In this document: one piece after another, positions 23,881-31,856 of the stretch | How positions within the stretch are numbered: the first letter of the stretch is position 1 | Layout: every line of letters begins with the position of its first letter | Origin: JBHIAG01 sp046758465 | Lineage (GTDB): Bacteria > Acidobacteriota > Terriglobia > Acidiferrales > 2-02-FULL-67-57 | Length of the DNA: 38,789 bases | Assembly (NCBI GenBank): GCA_046758465.1 | Contig: JBHIAG010000011.1 | Span: forward strand, 1 to 38,789 | Direction of reading: 5' to 3' | Notes under the pieces: model-generated | What the model was told of the DNA's origin: nothing | Database searches by the model: none | The model's input: the letters and a program-made list of their open reading frames with translations, nothing else | Made by a program: the position numbers and the translations under genes

Positions 23881-25286
23881 TGGATCTGATTTTGGAGGCG
23901 TGGGTCAGCGGCCTCATCGAGCTGTCAAAGCTAGGCTGGATGCTCGGAGCGGGCAAACCCTGGACACCCGGGACCAAACTCAAGCTCCTCTTTGCCGGCT
24001 ACAACGGCACCCGGAATACCGGCTCCGATGTGCGGGTCGAGGAGATGCTCCGCCAGGTCCACCACCTTCTGGGCGAAGACAACGTGCAGCTCAGCGTGAT
24101 GACGCAAAACTTCGATTATTCCCGCGGGTATTTTCGCCAGGCCACGCAGGTCAAGCTGCCCGACATTTTCCCTCCCTTTCTCTACCGTGAGGTGCCCAAG
24201 TACCACGGGGTGGTAGCCTGCGAAGGCTCGATGTTTATGAGCAAGTTCGCCAACGCCCTGACGACCATGATGATTGGCTCGCTCGGCATTGCCGCGGCGC
24301 AGAACAAACTTTCGGTCGGCTACGGGGCTGAGGCTGGCCCGATGGACCCGCTGCTGGCAAAGATGTGCCGCCGCTACTGCGGCCAGTCCCTGGTGATCAC
24401 CCGCAACGAAGAGTCCCGCACCCTGCTCAGCAATCTTGGCGTCCCCACCGAACTGGGCAGCGACACGGCCTGGACATTCGAACCCCTCACGCCCGCATAC
24501 GGCCAAAAAGCCCTGCGCGACGCCGGGTGGGACGCAAGCCGGCCGGTGCTCGTCGTCTGCCCCATCAACCCCTTTTGGTGGCCGGTCAAAGCTTCCCTGG
24601 CTAAGGCCGCTGCGCACGCTCTGATCGGCGCCTACAAGAAGAGCCACTACCGCTCCGTCTATTTCCACAACGCCGGGCCGCAGGTAGAGGCCGCTTACCA
24701 CCGCTATCTCACCGCCCTCGCCAACGCGGTCGAGACCTTCCGGAAAGAACACCAGGTTTTTCCCATCCTGGTTGCGATGGAACGGTTGGACGCAGAGGCG
24801 TGCCGCCGGATTGCCGAGCGTCTGGGTGGCGTGCCCGTGTTCACTTCACAGCACTACGACATGTACCAGTTGGTGAGCCTGCTGCGCTGCGGTCATATGA
24901 TGGTTTCCTCGCGCTATCACGCCATCGTTACGTCCATGCCCGGCTTGGTAGCCTCCGCCGGTGTGACCATGGACAACCGCATCCGAAACCTGCTGCACGA
25001 ACGGGGTCAGGCGCACCTGCTGCTGACGGTGGACGATCCGGACTTGGAATCCAAGCTGCTCGTCGTTCTCGGCAAACTCTGCAAGGAACGCGAGGCCATC
25101 TGCGACGGCATTGGCCGTAGCGTGGTGAAGAACCTGAAGCTCACGGCCCGCATGGGCGTCTACCTCGAGGAGCACGTGCAGCAGCACTACCCGGAATTCC
25201 CGGTTCGTAGAGGCGTCCAGAGCTGGGAGGACTACCTACCTCCCCTCAGCCCCACCCTGCGCACACTGATTGAGGCCTACGATTGA
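23877..25286 (+). CDS. Polysaccharide pyruvyltransferase-family protein
   Basis: A 469-aa protein with the CsaB/WcaK-type fold: GYNGTRNTGSDVRVEEML near residue 40, VACEGSMFMSKF near 115, TRNEESRTLL near 178, and SRYHAIVTSMPG near 343, matching the usual S-x-R-x-H-x-x-I motif. Known relatives transfer pyruvate from PEP as a ketal onto sugars. Here the context is purely lipid genes, so a different acceptor, such as a lipid head group, is an inference. Start at 23877 overlaps the previous stop by 4 nt; the stop TGA shares one base with the next ATG. This tight packing says it belongs to the pathway. Confidence 0.85.
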   Translation: MMDLILEAWVSGLIELSKLGWMLGAGKPWTPGTKLKLLFAGYNGTRNTGSDVRVEEMLRQVHHLLGEDNVQLSVMTQNFDYSRGYFRQATQVKLPDIFPPFLYREVPKYHGVVACEGSMFMSKFANALTTMMIGSLGIAAAQNKLSVGYGAEAGPMDPLLAKMCRRYCGQSLVITRNEESRTLLSNLGVPTELGSDTAWTFEPLTPAYGQKALRDAGWDASRPVLVVCPINPFWWPVKASLAKAAAHALIGAYKKSHYRSVYFHNAGPQVEAAYHRYLTALANAVETFRKEHQVFPILVAMERLDAEACRRIAERLGGVPVFTSQHYDMYQLVSLLRCGHMMVSSRYHAIVTSMPGLVASAGVTMDNRIRNLLHERGQAHLLLTVDDPDLESKLLVVLGKLCKEREAICDGIGRSVVKNLKLTARMGVYLEEHVQQHYPEFPVRRGVQSWEDYLPPLSPTLRTLIEAYD

Positions 25287-26953
25287 TGGTGCGACCTGGC
25301 TCACCGCAAGGGAATTTCCTCGAGACGATCTTTCATCGCCTGGCCCAAGCACCCGACAAGCCCGTCCTCCAAGAAGTACGAGAGGGTCGGATTGTCTCCG
25401 CTAGCGGCAGTGAGCTGCTGGCGTCTATCCGGGTGGCACGGGCCTTCCTCGCCCAGGCAGGGCTAAAGAAGGGGGAGCGGTGCGTCCTGCTGGCCCATAA
25501 TAGCATTCGCTGGACGGCCCTGAACCTGGCCAGCATGGCCGCGGGCATCCTCGTCGTGCCGCTGTACGCGCGGCAGTCCCCCGCCGAGCTGGTGGCCATG
25601 ATGAAGGACTGCTCGCCCTCCCGCATCTGCTGCGGCGATGAGACCCTGCGCGACACCATTGCCCGCACTTGGCCCGGCGCTCCGCCCATGGCTCTCTTGG
25701 AGGAGATCTTCGCCGGGGACGTCACCAGTGCTGTCGTCGAGGCTCCGCGCGCCCTGACGGACACCGACCCGATTACGATCATCTACACCTCGGGCACCTC
25801 GGGAGAGGCGAAAGGGGTTGTCCTCACCGTGGGCAACCTCAACCACATGCTCCCTTGCACCACTGCCCGGCTGGATGTGTTGATGGGCTCGCAAGAAAAG
25901 CCGGAGCAGGTGTTCCACTACCTGCCGTTTTGTTTCGCCGGCTCGTGGATCCTCCTACTCACCTGCTTGTCTCGCAACAGCGTGTTGACACTCTCTACCG
26001 ACCTGAGGAAACTGGCCGACGAGATGAAGCTGGCGGCGCCGCACTACTTCCTCAATGTCCCAGCGCTGTTGGAACGGATCTGCGCTGGAGTTGAAGAGCA
26101 GTTAAAGCAAAGGGGCGGCATCGCGCAGACGCTTTATGAGAAGGCCAAGGCGGCCTGGGTGCGGCGCCACGCCCGAGAGGCTGCCTTCTTCGATCCCTTG
26201 TGGCTGGCCTTGGGCAAGACGCTGGTGTTCCCCACCATCAAGAAGAAGATTGGTCCCAACCTCAAAGCCCTCATTTGTGGTTCGGCCCCCCTGGCCAAGG
26301 AGACCCAGCTCTTTTTCATGATGCTCGGCCTGCCGGTGCTGCAGGTTTACGGACTGACCGAAACCACCGCCATTTGCACCCTCGACCACCCCCAGCAGGT
26401 GGAGCCCGGGCGGGTGGGCCCCGCCATCGCGGGAATCGAAATGAAGTTGGGCGAGCACGACGAGATCTTGGTGCGGGGTCCCCACATTTTCCCCGGCTAT
26501 TGGAACCGGCCGCAGGAGACTGCCAAAGTCCTGCGGGACGGCTGGTTCCATACCGGTGACCAGGGTGAAGTGGACGCTGCGGGCAACTGGCGCATTAGCG
26601 GCCGGCTCAAGAATTTGATTATCCTCAGTTCGGGCCACAACATCGCCCCGGAGCCCATCGAGGACATGCTGCTGCGGCTGCTTCCTGGCGCGCAGCAAGT
26701 TTTGGTGGTAGGCAACGGGCGGAGCTTCCTGGCCGTCCTTGTGACCGGCACAGTCACGCCAGACCAAGTGAAGGCAGCCCTGGCGAGGGTGAATCCACAC
26801 TTGCCCCACTACAAGCGTATCCACACCTTCCATATTCATGAGGAGCCGTTTACCATCGAGAATGGACTCTTGACGGCCAACGGAAAACTGAAACGCGAGG
26901 CCATCGCCGCGCGCTTCCAGGCGCAACTCGAAGCCATGTACCAGGAAAGATGA
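25286..26953 (+). CDS. Long-chain acyl-AMP ligase (AMP-dependent synthetase)
   Basis: A 555-aa ANL-superfamily enzyme that activates a fatty acid as acyl-AMP and passes it to CoA or an ACP. Visible motifs are the P-loop YTSGTSGEAKG, YGLTETTAIC, a hinge motif with TGDQGEVDAAGNWRISGR, and the catalytic Lys near the C-terminus (LTANGKLKRE). The hinge Lys usually in GRKK is GRLKN. The ATG at 25286 overlaps the preceding stop by one base. It is the last gene of the tightly packed first half of the cluster; a 150-nt gap with an inverted repeat follows. Confidence 0.9.
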   Translation: MVRPGSPQGNFLETIFHRLAQAPDKPVLQEVREGRIVSASGSELLASIRVARAFLAQAGLKKGERCVLLAHNSIRWTALNLASMAAGILVVPLYARQSPAELVAMMKDCSPSRICCGDETLRDTIARTWPGAPPMALLEEIFAGDVTSAVVEAPRALTDTDPITIIYTSGTSGEAKGVVLTVGNLNHMLPCTTARLDVLMGSQEKPEQVFHYLPFCFAGSWILLLTCLSRNSVLTLSTDLRKLADEMKLAAPHYFLNVPALLERICAGVEEQLKQRGGIAQTLYEKAKAAWVRRHAREAAFFDPLWLALGKTLVFPTIKKKIGPNLKALICGSAPLAKETQLFFMMLGLPVLQVYGLTETTAICTLDHPQQVEPGRVGPAIAGIEMKLGEHDEILVRGPHIFPGYWNRPQETAKVLRDGWFHTGDQGEVDAAGNWRISGRLKNLIILSSGHNIAPEPIEDMLLRLLPGAQQVLVVGNGRSFLAVLVTGTVTPDQVKAALARVNPHLPHYKRIHTFHIHEEPFTIENGLLTANGKLKREAIAARFQAQLEAMYQER

Positions 26954-26960
26954 AAACCCT

Positions 26961-27048
26961 CACCACAGAAACGCCGAGAGCACAGAGAAAGAAACCAAAG
27001 AACTGGGTCCTCCACGCTTTTCTCTGTGTTCTCTGTGCCTCGGTGGTG
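26961..27048. repeat. Imperfect inverted repeat of the CACAGAG family
   Basis: The left arm (26961-26991, CACCACAGAAACGCC then GAGAGCACAGAGAAAG) pairs imperfectly with the right arm (27016-27048, CTTTTCTCTGTGTT then CTCTGTGCCTCGGTGGTG) around a loop of about 24 nt. The same arm sequence brackets the GxxExxY fragment at 28262-28402. It fills the gap between the ligase and crotonase genes and may be a MITE-like element. Confidence 0.7.
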
Positions 27049-27103
27049 AAAAATGCTGTTGGCTGGTCTCCGCTAGGGGCCAGGACAATTTGCTAGAGGT
27101 GGC

Positions 27104-27907
27104 ATGAAGGATTTCAAAGGCAAGACGCTCTCGTGGGAGTTGAGCGACGGTGTTTTGGAGCTGGCGCTCCATCGCCCGCCGTGCAATGAAATCGGCTCGG
27201 CCACCCTGGAGGAGTTGGAGCAGTTTGTGGAAACGCTGGAAGCGGTCGCGGACGAGGCGCAGGCCTTGATTATCCACAGCACGCTGCAGGCCGGCTTCAG
27301 TGCGGGCGCCGATTTACGCGAGCTCTACCAGCACGCGCAGGAGGCAGCCGCGGCCGAGCGACGGGCCGGGCTGCGCGATTTCCTGGAGCGCATCCACCGC
27401 GTGTTCAACGCCATCGATGCGACGCCGCTGACCACCATCGCCGCGGTCCACGGGGTGACCTTCGGCGGCGGCTTCGAGCTGGCCCTGACCTGCGACTTGA
27501 TTGTCGCCGACAAGCTGGCCCGCTTCTGCTTCCCCGAACTGCGCCTGGGGCTGATTCCGGGCTTTGGCGGCATCCCGCGGCTCAAGCGCGACCTGGGCAA
27601 CAGTGTTGTCCGCGACCTGCTGCTGACCGGCCGCAGCCTCAACGCCACCCGCGCCCATGCCGTCGGCCTGGTCAGCCAACTGGCAGCCGAAGGGGAGGCA
27701 CTGCGGGTGGCGCGCTCCACCGCCGCACAGATCAAAAAGTTCGACCGGCAGACAAGCGCCACCGCCAAGCGGTTTATCAAACCCATCCCCTACCAGGACT
27801 TGCGGCGAGAAATCGAAATTTTCTGCGAACTATTTGTGCAGCCGGCGGTGGAAGCCAGCCTGCGCAAGTTTGTCGAGAGCACTGACGTCCAACCCTACCT
27901 ACCATGA
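27104..27907 (+). CDS. Enoyl-CoA hydratase/isomerase (crotonase) family protein
   Basis: A 267-aa crotonase-fold protein. The oxyanion-hole region FSAGADLREL (about 66-75), the GVTFGGGFELAL segment (about 121-132) with a Glu in the usual first catalytic place, and FPELRLGLIPGFGG (about 145-158) with the second Glu are present. Both catalytic acids of hydratases appear conserved. In this cluster it may act on the acyl chain as an ACP or CoA thioester; substrate unknown. The ATG at 27104 follows GAGGTGG closely. The next gene, the ACP, begins 108 nt downstream. Confidence 0.88.
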   Translation: MKDFKGKTLSWELSDGVLELALHRPPCNEIGSATLEELEQFVETLEAVADEAQALIIHSTLQAGFSAGADLRELYQHAQEAAAAERRAGLRDFLERIHRVFNAIDATPLTTIAAVHGVTFGGGFELALTCDLIVADKLARFCFPELRLGLIPGFGGIPRLKRDLGNSVVRDLLLTGRSLNATRAHAVGLVSQLAAEGEALRVARSTAAQIKKFDRQTSATAKRFIKPIPYQDLRREIEIFCELFVQPAVEASLRKFVESTDVQPYLP

Positions 27908-28015
27908 ACGATCAGTGAGGAGGGCTCTTCCGTAATCACAAAAATACAACTACACTCGGGTAGATTCCGCCACCGCAGGGATGGTAATTGACCGTTCTTA
28001 CGACATAGGACAGCG

Positions 28016-28258
28016 ATGCGAACACTCGAACAGACGCTGGATGAAATCCTGGGCCTGGCGGCGCGGCACTTCAAGGTCCCCCGCGAGCAGCTCACGCCGG
28101 ACGATGACTTTTTTCAGAAGCTCGGGATCGACAGCCTGCAGGCGCTGGAACTGCTGACGCGCCTGGAAAATCATTTCCAGATTGAGCTGCCCGACTACGA
28201 GCTGCAGGGCGTGAGCGACTTCCGCACCCTGGCGGAACGCATCCAAACCCGTTTGTGA
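28016..28258 (+). CDS. Acyl carrier protein
   Basis: An 80-aa acidic acyl carrier protein with the phosphopantetheine attachment serine S40 in LGIDSLQALELL and the normal four-helix pattern. It is a stand-alone, cluster-specific ACP, distinct from the housekeeping AcpP, which would normally sit in a fab operon. It most likely carries the acyl chain activated by one of the two neighbouring ligases, for reduction or transfer. RBS GGACAG lies just upstream of the ATG. Confidence 0.93.
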   Translation: MRTLEQTLDEILGLAARHFKVPREQLTPDDDFFQKLGIDSLQALELLTRLENHFQIELPDYELQGVSDFRTLAERIQTRL

Positions 28259-28261
28259 AAG

Positions 28262-28402
28262 CCACAGAGGCACAGAGACACAGAGCATGGAAGATATTGA
28301 CAAGCTGACAGAGAAGATTATTGGGTGCGCGATTGAGGTAGATCGCCAACTGGGGCCCGGCCTTGTAATCTATTGTGGCTCTGTGTCTCTGCGGCTCGGT
28401 GG
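28262..28402. mobile_element. MITE-like element: GxxExxY fragment between inverted repeats
   Basis: The left arm CCACAGAGGCACAGAGACAC (28262-28281, continuing AGAG) is complementary to the right arm TGTGGCTCTGTGTCTCTGCGG (28374 on). Between them sits only the first part of a GxxExxY-type gene. This looks like an internally deleted version of a longer cassette in which such a gene is bracketed by these arms. A related arms-only element is at 26961-27048. Confidence 0.6.
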
Positions 28403-28406
28403 CTGA
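28287..28406 (+). pseudogene. Truncated GxxExxY-protein gene
   Basis: A 39-codon frame starts with MEDIDKLTEKIIGCAIEVDR and continues QLGPGL, the characteristic N-terminus of GxxExxY proteins (usually about 120-130 aa). The defining GLLE-x2-Y part and everything beyond are gone. The last 13 codons are read through the right repeat arm to a TGA at 28404-28406. It ends 2 nt before the GTG of the second ligase. Confidence 0.7.
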
Positions 28407-28408
28407 TT

Positions 28409-30124
28409 GTGCTGGATCTTAGCCAATACGTATCGCTGGGAGCTGCCTTGCGGGCGGCGCTGGAGCGCTGGCCCGACGAGACCTGTCTCATCGAAGCCGA
28501 CCGCGAGCGGGAAAACTGCCGGCTGACTTACCGTCAATTCAAGCACGCAGCCCTGCCCCTGGCCCGCGCTCTCCAGGAGATGGGATTCAGCGCCGGCAGC
28601 CGTGCGGCGATTCTCATGACCAACCAGTCGAAATGGCTCATCTCTGCGTACGCGGTTTTCTACTGCGGTGGCGTGCTCGTGCCTCTCGACTACAAACTGA
28701 GCGCGCGGGAACAGCGGCAACTTTTGACGCACTCGCAAGCGCGGGTGCTCATTGCCGAATACTACCTGTGGCGCGCGCTGGTGGCGGCGGGTGGGATCAA
28801 GGACACAAGTGTTGAAACGGTAGTCGTCACCGAGGCACCTGCCGGCGTCCCGCTAGGCGGGAGCGCGCGACGCTGGGAAGAATGCCGCGATAGCAGAGAG
28901 CCCGCTTTTGTGTCGCGCGCCCGCAACAACTCGGCCTGCATCGTCTACACCTCGGGCACGGGCGGGCAACCCAGGGGCTGCGTGATGACGCACGAGAATT
29001 ACCTCGAGCAGTGCATGGCTCTCACCTCGCTCTACCCGTTTTGGCCCGGGGTGCGCTACCTCAGCATCCTCCCCACCAACCACGCCATTGACTTTATGGT
29101 GGGCTTCATCGGCCCGTTCACCTGCGGCGCGGCGGTGGTGCATCTTCGCACCCTGCGGCCGGAATACCTCCGGGAGGCCTTCCCCCGGTACAAAATCACC
29201 TACATGAGCCTGGTTCCCCTGGTGCTCAAGAATCTGGAACGGGGGCTGCGGGCGCGGTTTGCAGAGCTTTCGCCGCACCGAAGATTCATCCTCAATCGCC
29301 TCATCGGGCTCAATCGCCTCCTCACTCGCAAGCGGACTAACCTCCCATTGAGCCGACGGCTCCTCGGCCAGGTTCACAAGGCGTTCGGGGGCGAGTTGCG
29401 GGCGCTGTTTGTCGGGGGAGCGTTCACGGAACCGGCCACCCTGCAATTCTTCTATGAGCTCGGCATCCCGGTGGCCAACGGCTACGGCCTCACGGAGGCC
29501 GGCACCGCCGTCACCCTGAACGACTTCAACCCGTTCCGGCCCGATACCGTGGGCAAACCGCTGCCGGGCATGGAGGTGAAGATTGTCAATCCGGCCGCCG
29601 ACGGCATTGGTGAGGTGGCCGTGCGCAGCAAAACCGTCATGTCCCACTACCTCGACGCGCCGGAGTTGACTGCCGAGACCCTCGTGGACGGCTGGCTGCT
29701 GACCGCTGATCTGGGCCGCCTGGAGCCCAGCGGCCACTTGCAACTCTTTGGTCGCAAGAAGAACATGATTGTCACTGCGGGTGGCAAGAACATTTATCCC
29801 GAGGACATCGAAACCGTCTTCGAAGGCCTCCCGGTCAAGGAGTTTTGCGTCTTTGCGGCCAATTACCTCTGGTTCCAGCGCACCCTGGGCCGCGAGCAGC
29901 TTATCGTTATTCTGCGCTTGGAGCCTGGACAGGAATTTACGGCAGCGCTGCACACGGAGTTGGCTCGCCGCAACCGACGCCTCCCAGACTTCAAGCGAAT
30001 CAGCGGCTATGTGATTTGGAACGAGGACTTTCCTCGTACCGCCTCGCTCAAGATCAAGCGCGCCGTCCTGGCAGAAGAGATCCGTAAGCGCCTGGAGCGC
30101 GCGGCCGCCGTGGTAGATTTGTGA
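28409..30124 (+). CDS. Second acyl-AMP ligase (likely acyl-ACP ligase)
   Basis: A 571-aa ANL-superfamily enzyme beginning at the GTG at 28409; longer readings run into the repeat arm. It has the P-loop YTSGTGGQPRG (Arg in place of the usual Lys), GYGLTEAGTAVTLND, the hinge GRKKNMIVTAGGKNIYPEDIE and a C-terminal catalytic Lys region, PRTASLKIKR. It lies 150 nt after the ACP gene, which makes loading of that ACP its most likely job (inference). Its stop overlaps the lipid kinase start (GTGA). The part between the first third and the P-loop has a basic insertion (about 270-320). Confidence 0.88.
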   Translation: MLDLSQYVSLGAALRAALERWPDETCLIEADRERENCRLTYRQFKHAALPLARALQEMGFSAGSRAAILMTNQSKWLISAYAVFYCGGVLVPLDYKLSAREQRQLLTHSQARVLIAEYYLWRALVAAGGIKDTSVETVVVTEAPAGVPLGGSARRWEECRDSREPAFVSRARNNSACIVYTSGTGGQPRGCVMTHENYLEQCMALTSLYPFWPGVRYLSILPTNHAIDFMVGFIGPFTCGAAVVHLRTLRPEYLREAFPRYKITYMSLVPLVLKNLERGLRARFAELSPHRRFILNRLIGLNRLLTRKRTNLPLSRRLLGQVHKAFGGELRALFVGGAFTEPATLQFFYELGIPVANGYGLTEAGTAVTLNDFNPFRPDTVGKPLPGMEVKIVNPAADGIGEVAVRSKTVMSHYLDAPELTAETLVDGWLLTADLGRLEPSGHLQLFGRKKNMIVTAGGKNIYPEDIETVFEGLPVKEFCVFAANYLWFQRTLGREQLIVILRLEPGQEFTAALHTELARRNRRLPDFKRISGYVIWNEDFPRTASLKIKRAVLAEEIRKRLERAAAVVDL

Positions 30125-31023
30125 GAAGCGCATTTTTGGCTGTGGTCAACCGCGCCGCTGGTGGTGGTCGCTGCGGCAACCGGGTGGGCGCTGCCCTGCA
30201 AAAGTTGCGGGCGGCGGGAGTGGAGTTCGACGTGAGGGAAAGCCGCTTCCCGGGCCAGGCCACGGAGTTGGTGCGGGAGGCCTCTGGCCAGGGCTACCGC
30301 CGGTTTCTCGCCGTGGGAGGCAACGGCACGGCCTACGAAATCGTCAATGGACTGTTTCCCCGGGCTGAGAAAGGCGAACGGCCCACCCTGGCGTTTCTCC
30401 CCTTGGGCACCGGCAATTCCTTTCTACGCGATTTCACCGATCGCGGCGTGGAGTACGCCACCGAGGCCCTCATCGCCAATCGGCTGCGCCCGTGCGACGT
30501 CTTGCGCCTGACGCACAAAGACGGAGTCATCCACTACATTAACCTTTTGAGCATGGGCTTTACCGCCGCTGTGGCCGCCCTCACGAACCGAAGATTCAAG
30601 CCCCTGGGGGCGCTAGGCTACCTGCTAGGAGTAGTGACCTGCCTGATTCGCCTGAACCGGCGGGCCTTCCCGCTCCGCGTTGATGGCCACGCGGAGATCG
30701 ACCGCCGGCCCTGCCTGTTCCTCAGCTTCAACAACAGCAAATTCACCGGGGGTACAATGATGATTGCGCCTCGGGCGGACACCGCCGATGGCCTGGTGGA
30801 GTTTGTCCGCTGGGGGCCCATTGGGCGCGTCGAATTCATCCGCAATCTGCACCGCTTGTATGACGGCTCTCACCTGGAGCACCCACTGGCTACGCGCTGC
30901 GCGGCGCGACGCGTCGACTTTTACCTGGCGGGTCCGGTGGATGTCATGGTAGACGGTGAGGTCCTCACCCTGCAGTGCGAGACCCTGGAGGTCCTGCCGG
31001 CCGCCCTGAATGTCATGGTATGA
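30121..31023 (+). CDS. Diacylglycerol/lipid kinase (YegS/DagK family)
   Basis: A 300-aa lipid kinase-fold protein. GGNGTAYEIVNG (about 67-78) corresponds to the family GGDGT motif, with Asp replaced by Asn. LPLGTGNSFLRDF (about 93-105) matches the second conserved loop. The C-terminal beta-rich half includes the FNNSKFTGGTMMIAP and DTADGLVEFV blocks typical of the family. It would phosphorylate diacylglycerol, an alkylglycerol or another lipid alcohol using ATP. The Asp-to-Asn change raises some doubt about activity. It overlaps both neighbours by 4 nt. Confidence 0.87.
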   Translation: MRSAFLAVVNRAAGGGRCGNRVGAALQKLRAAGVEFDVRESRFPGQATELVREASGQGYRRFLAVGGNGTAYEIVNGLFPRAEKGERPTLAFLPLGTGNSFLRDFTDRGVEYATEALIANRLRPCDVLRLTHKDGVIHYINLLSMGFTAAVAALTNRRFKPLGALGYLLGVVTCLIRLNRRAFPLRVDGHAEIDRRPCLFLSFNNSKFTGGTMMIAPRADTADGLVEFVRWGPIGRVEFIRNLHRLYDGSHLEHPLATRCAARRVDFYLAGPVDVMVDGEVLTLQCETLEVLPAALNVMV

Positions 31024-31763
31024 AAAAACTCTACCTTCTCATACGCTGCGTGATTCTGTGGATTGTCAGCATCCTCCATTTTTTTTCGGTGTGCAGCTTC
31101 CTTGTCCTGCTGGGGATCTTCGTCGACCCGCGAAAAAACGACCGCGCGCAACGCATCTTTTTCCGCAACATACTGCGCGTGGCCGGCGTAGGGTTCGAGG
31201 TGCGCTACGCGCCGGGATTTGACCGCACGCGCACGAGCGTCTTTATCTGCAACCACATCAATCTCTTTGATGCCTTCGTGATCTACTCGGCCATTCCGCA
31301 GTTTGTGCGGGGCTGGGAATTAGAATCTCATTTCAAGATTCCCGCCTACGGTTGGATGATGAAACGCTTCGGCAACATCCCCATCTCAAATCTCAACAGT
31401 CCCGCAGAGTACAAGAAACTGTTGCAGCGTACCAAGACTGCTCTCGATGATGGCATCAGCCTGATTGTCTTTCCCGAAGCGTCGCGCACACTGGATGGCC
31501 GCGTCAGGCCTTTCCAGAAAGGTATCTTCAGCATGGTGCAACAATTGCACTATCCCATGGTACCCATGAGCCTGGTCGGCTCCTTTGAGTTCAACCGGAA
31601 GGGCTCCTGGATGCTCTCTCCGGCCAAAATCGTCGTCCACCTACACGACACCATCGAAACCCAAGGCCTGCGCAAGGACGAAATTGACGCCCTGCAGGAG
31701 CGGGTCCACCGGATTGTCTCCAAGCCCGTCCACGAAGCGCTGGGCACCCGAACAGAGTCCTGA
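31020..31763 (+). CDS. 1-acyl-sn-glycerol-3-phosphate acyltransferase-like (PlsC)
   Basis: A 247-aa membrane-associated acyltransferase. A hydrophobic N-terminal helix (about 4-35) anchors it. The catalytic NHINLFD motif (NHx4D, about 72-78), FPEASRTLDGRVRPFQKG (FPEGTRS-type motif III) and a VPMSLVGS block (motif IV-like) are all present. It would transfer an acyl group from acyl-ACP or CoA to a lysophospholipid or to an alkylglycerol phosphate. The ATG at 31020 overlaps the kinase stop (ATGA). It is the last gene of the plus-strand cluster. Confidence 0.9.
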   Translation: MKKLYLLIRCVILWIVSILHFFSVCSFLVLLGIFVDPRKNDRAQRIFFRNILRVAGVGFEVRYAPGFDRTRTSVFICNHINLFDAFVIYSAIPQFVRGWELESHFKIPAYGWMMKRFGNIPISNLNSPAEYKKLLQRTKTALDDGISLIVFPEASRTLDGRVRPFQKGIFSMVQQLHYPMVPMSLVGSFEFNRKGSWMLSPAKIVVHLHDTIETQGLRKDEIDALQERVHRIVSKPVHEALGTRTES

Positions 31764-31856
31764 GCAGTTTTGCCGGGATTACACGCCAACCCCCGCCACA
31801 CGGCGGCGTTACTCGGTTATCTCGGGGTACACCGGGGGGACGCTGCTTTTTGCCCC

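Noticed and set aside
28853..30133. 426-aa minus-strand frame
   Set aside because: Antisense to the second acyl-AMP ligase, which has all ANL motifs.
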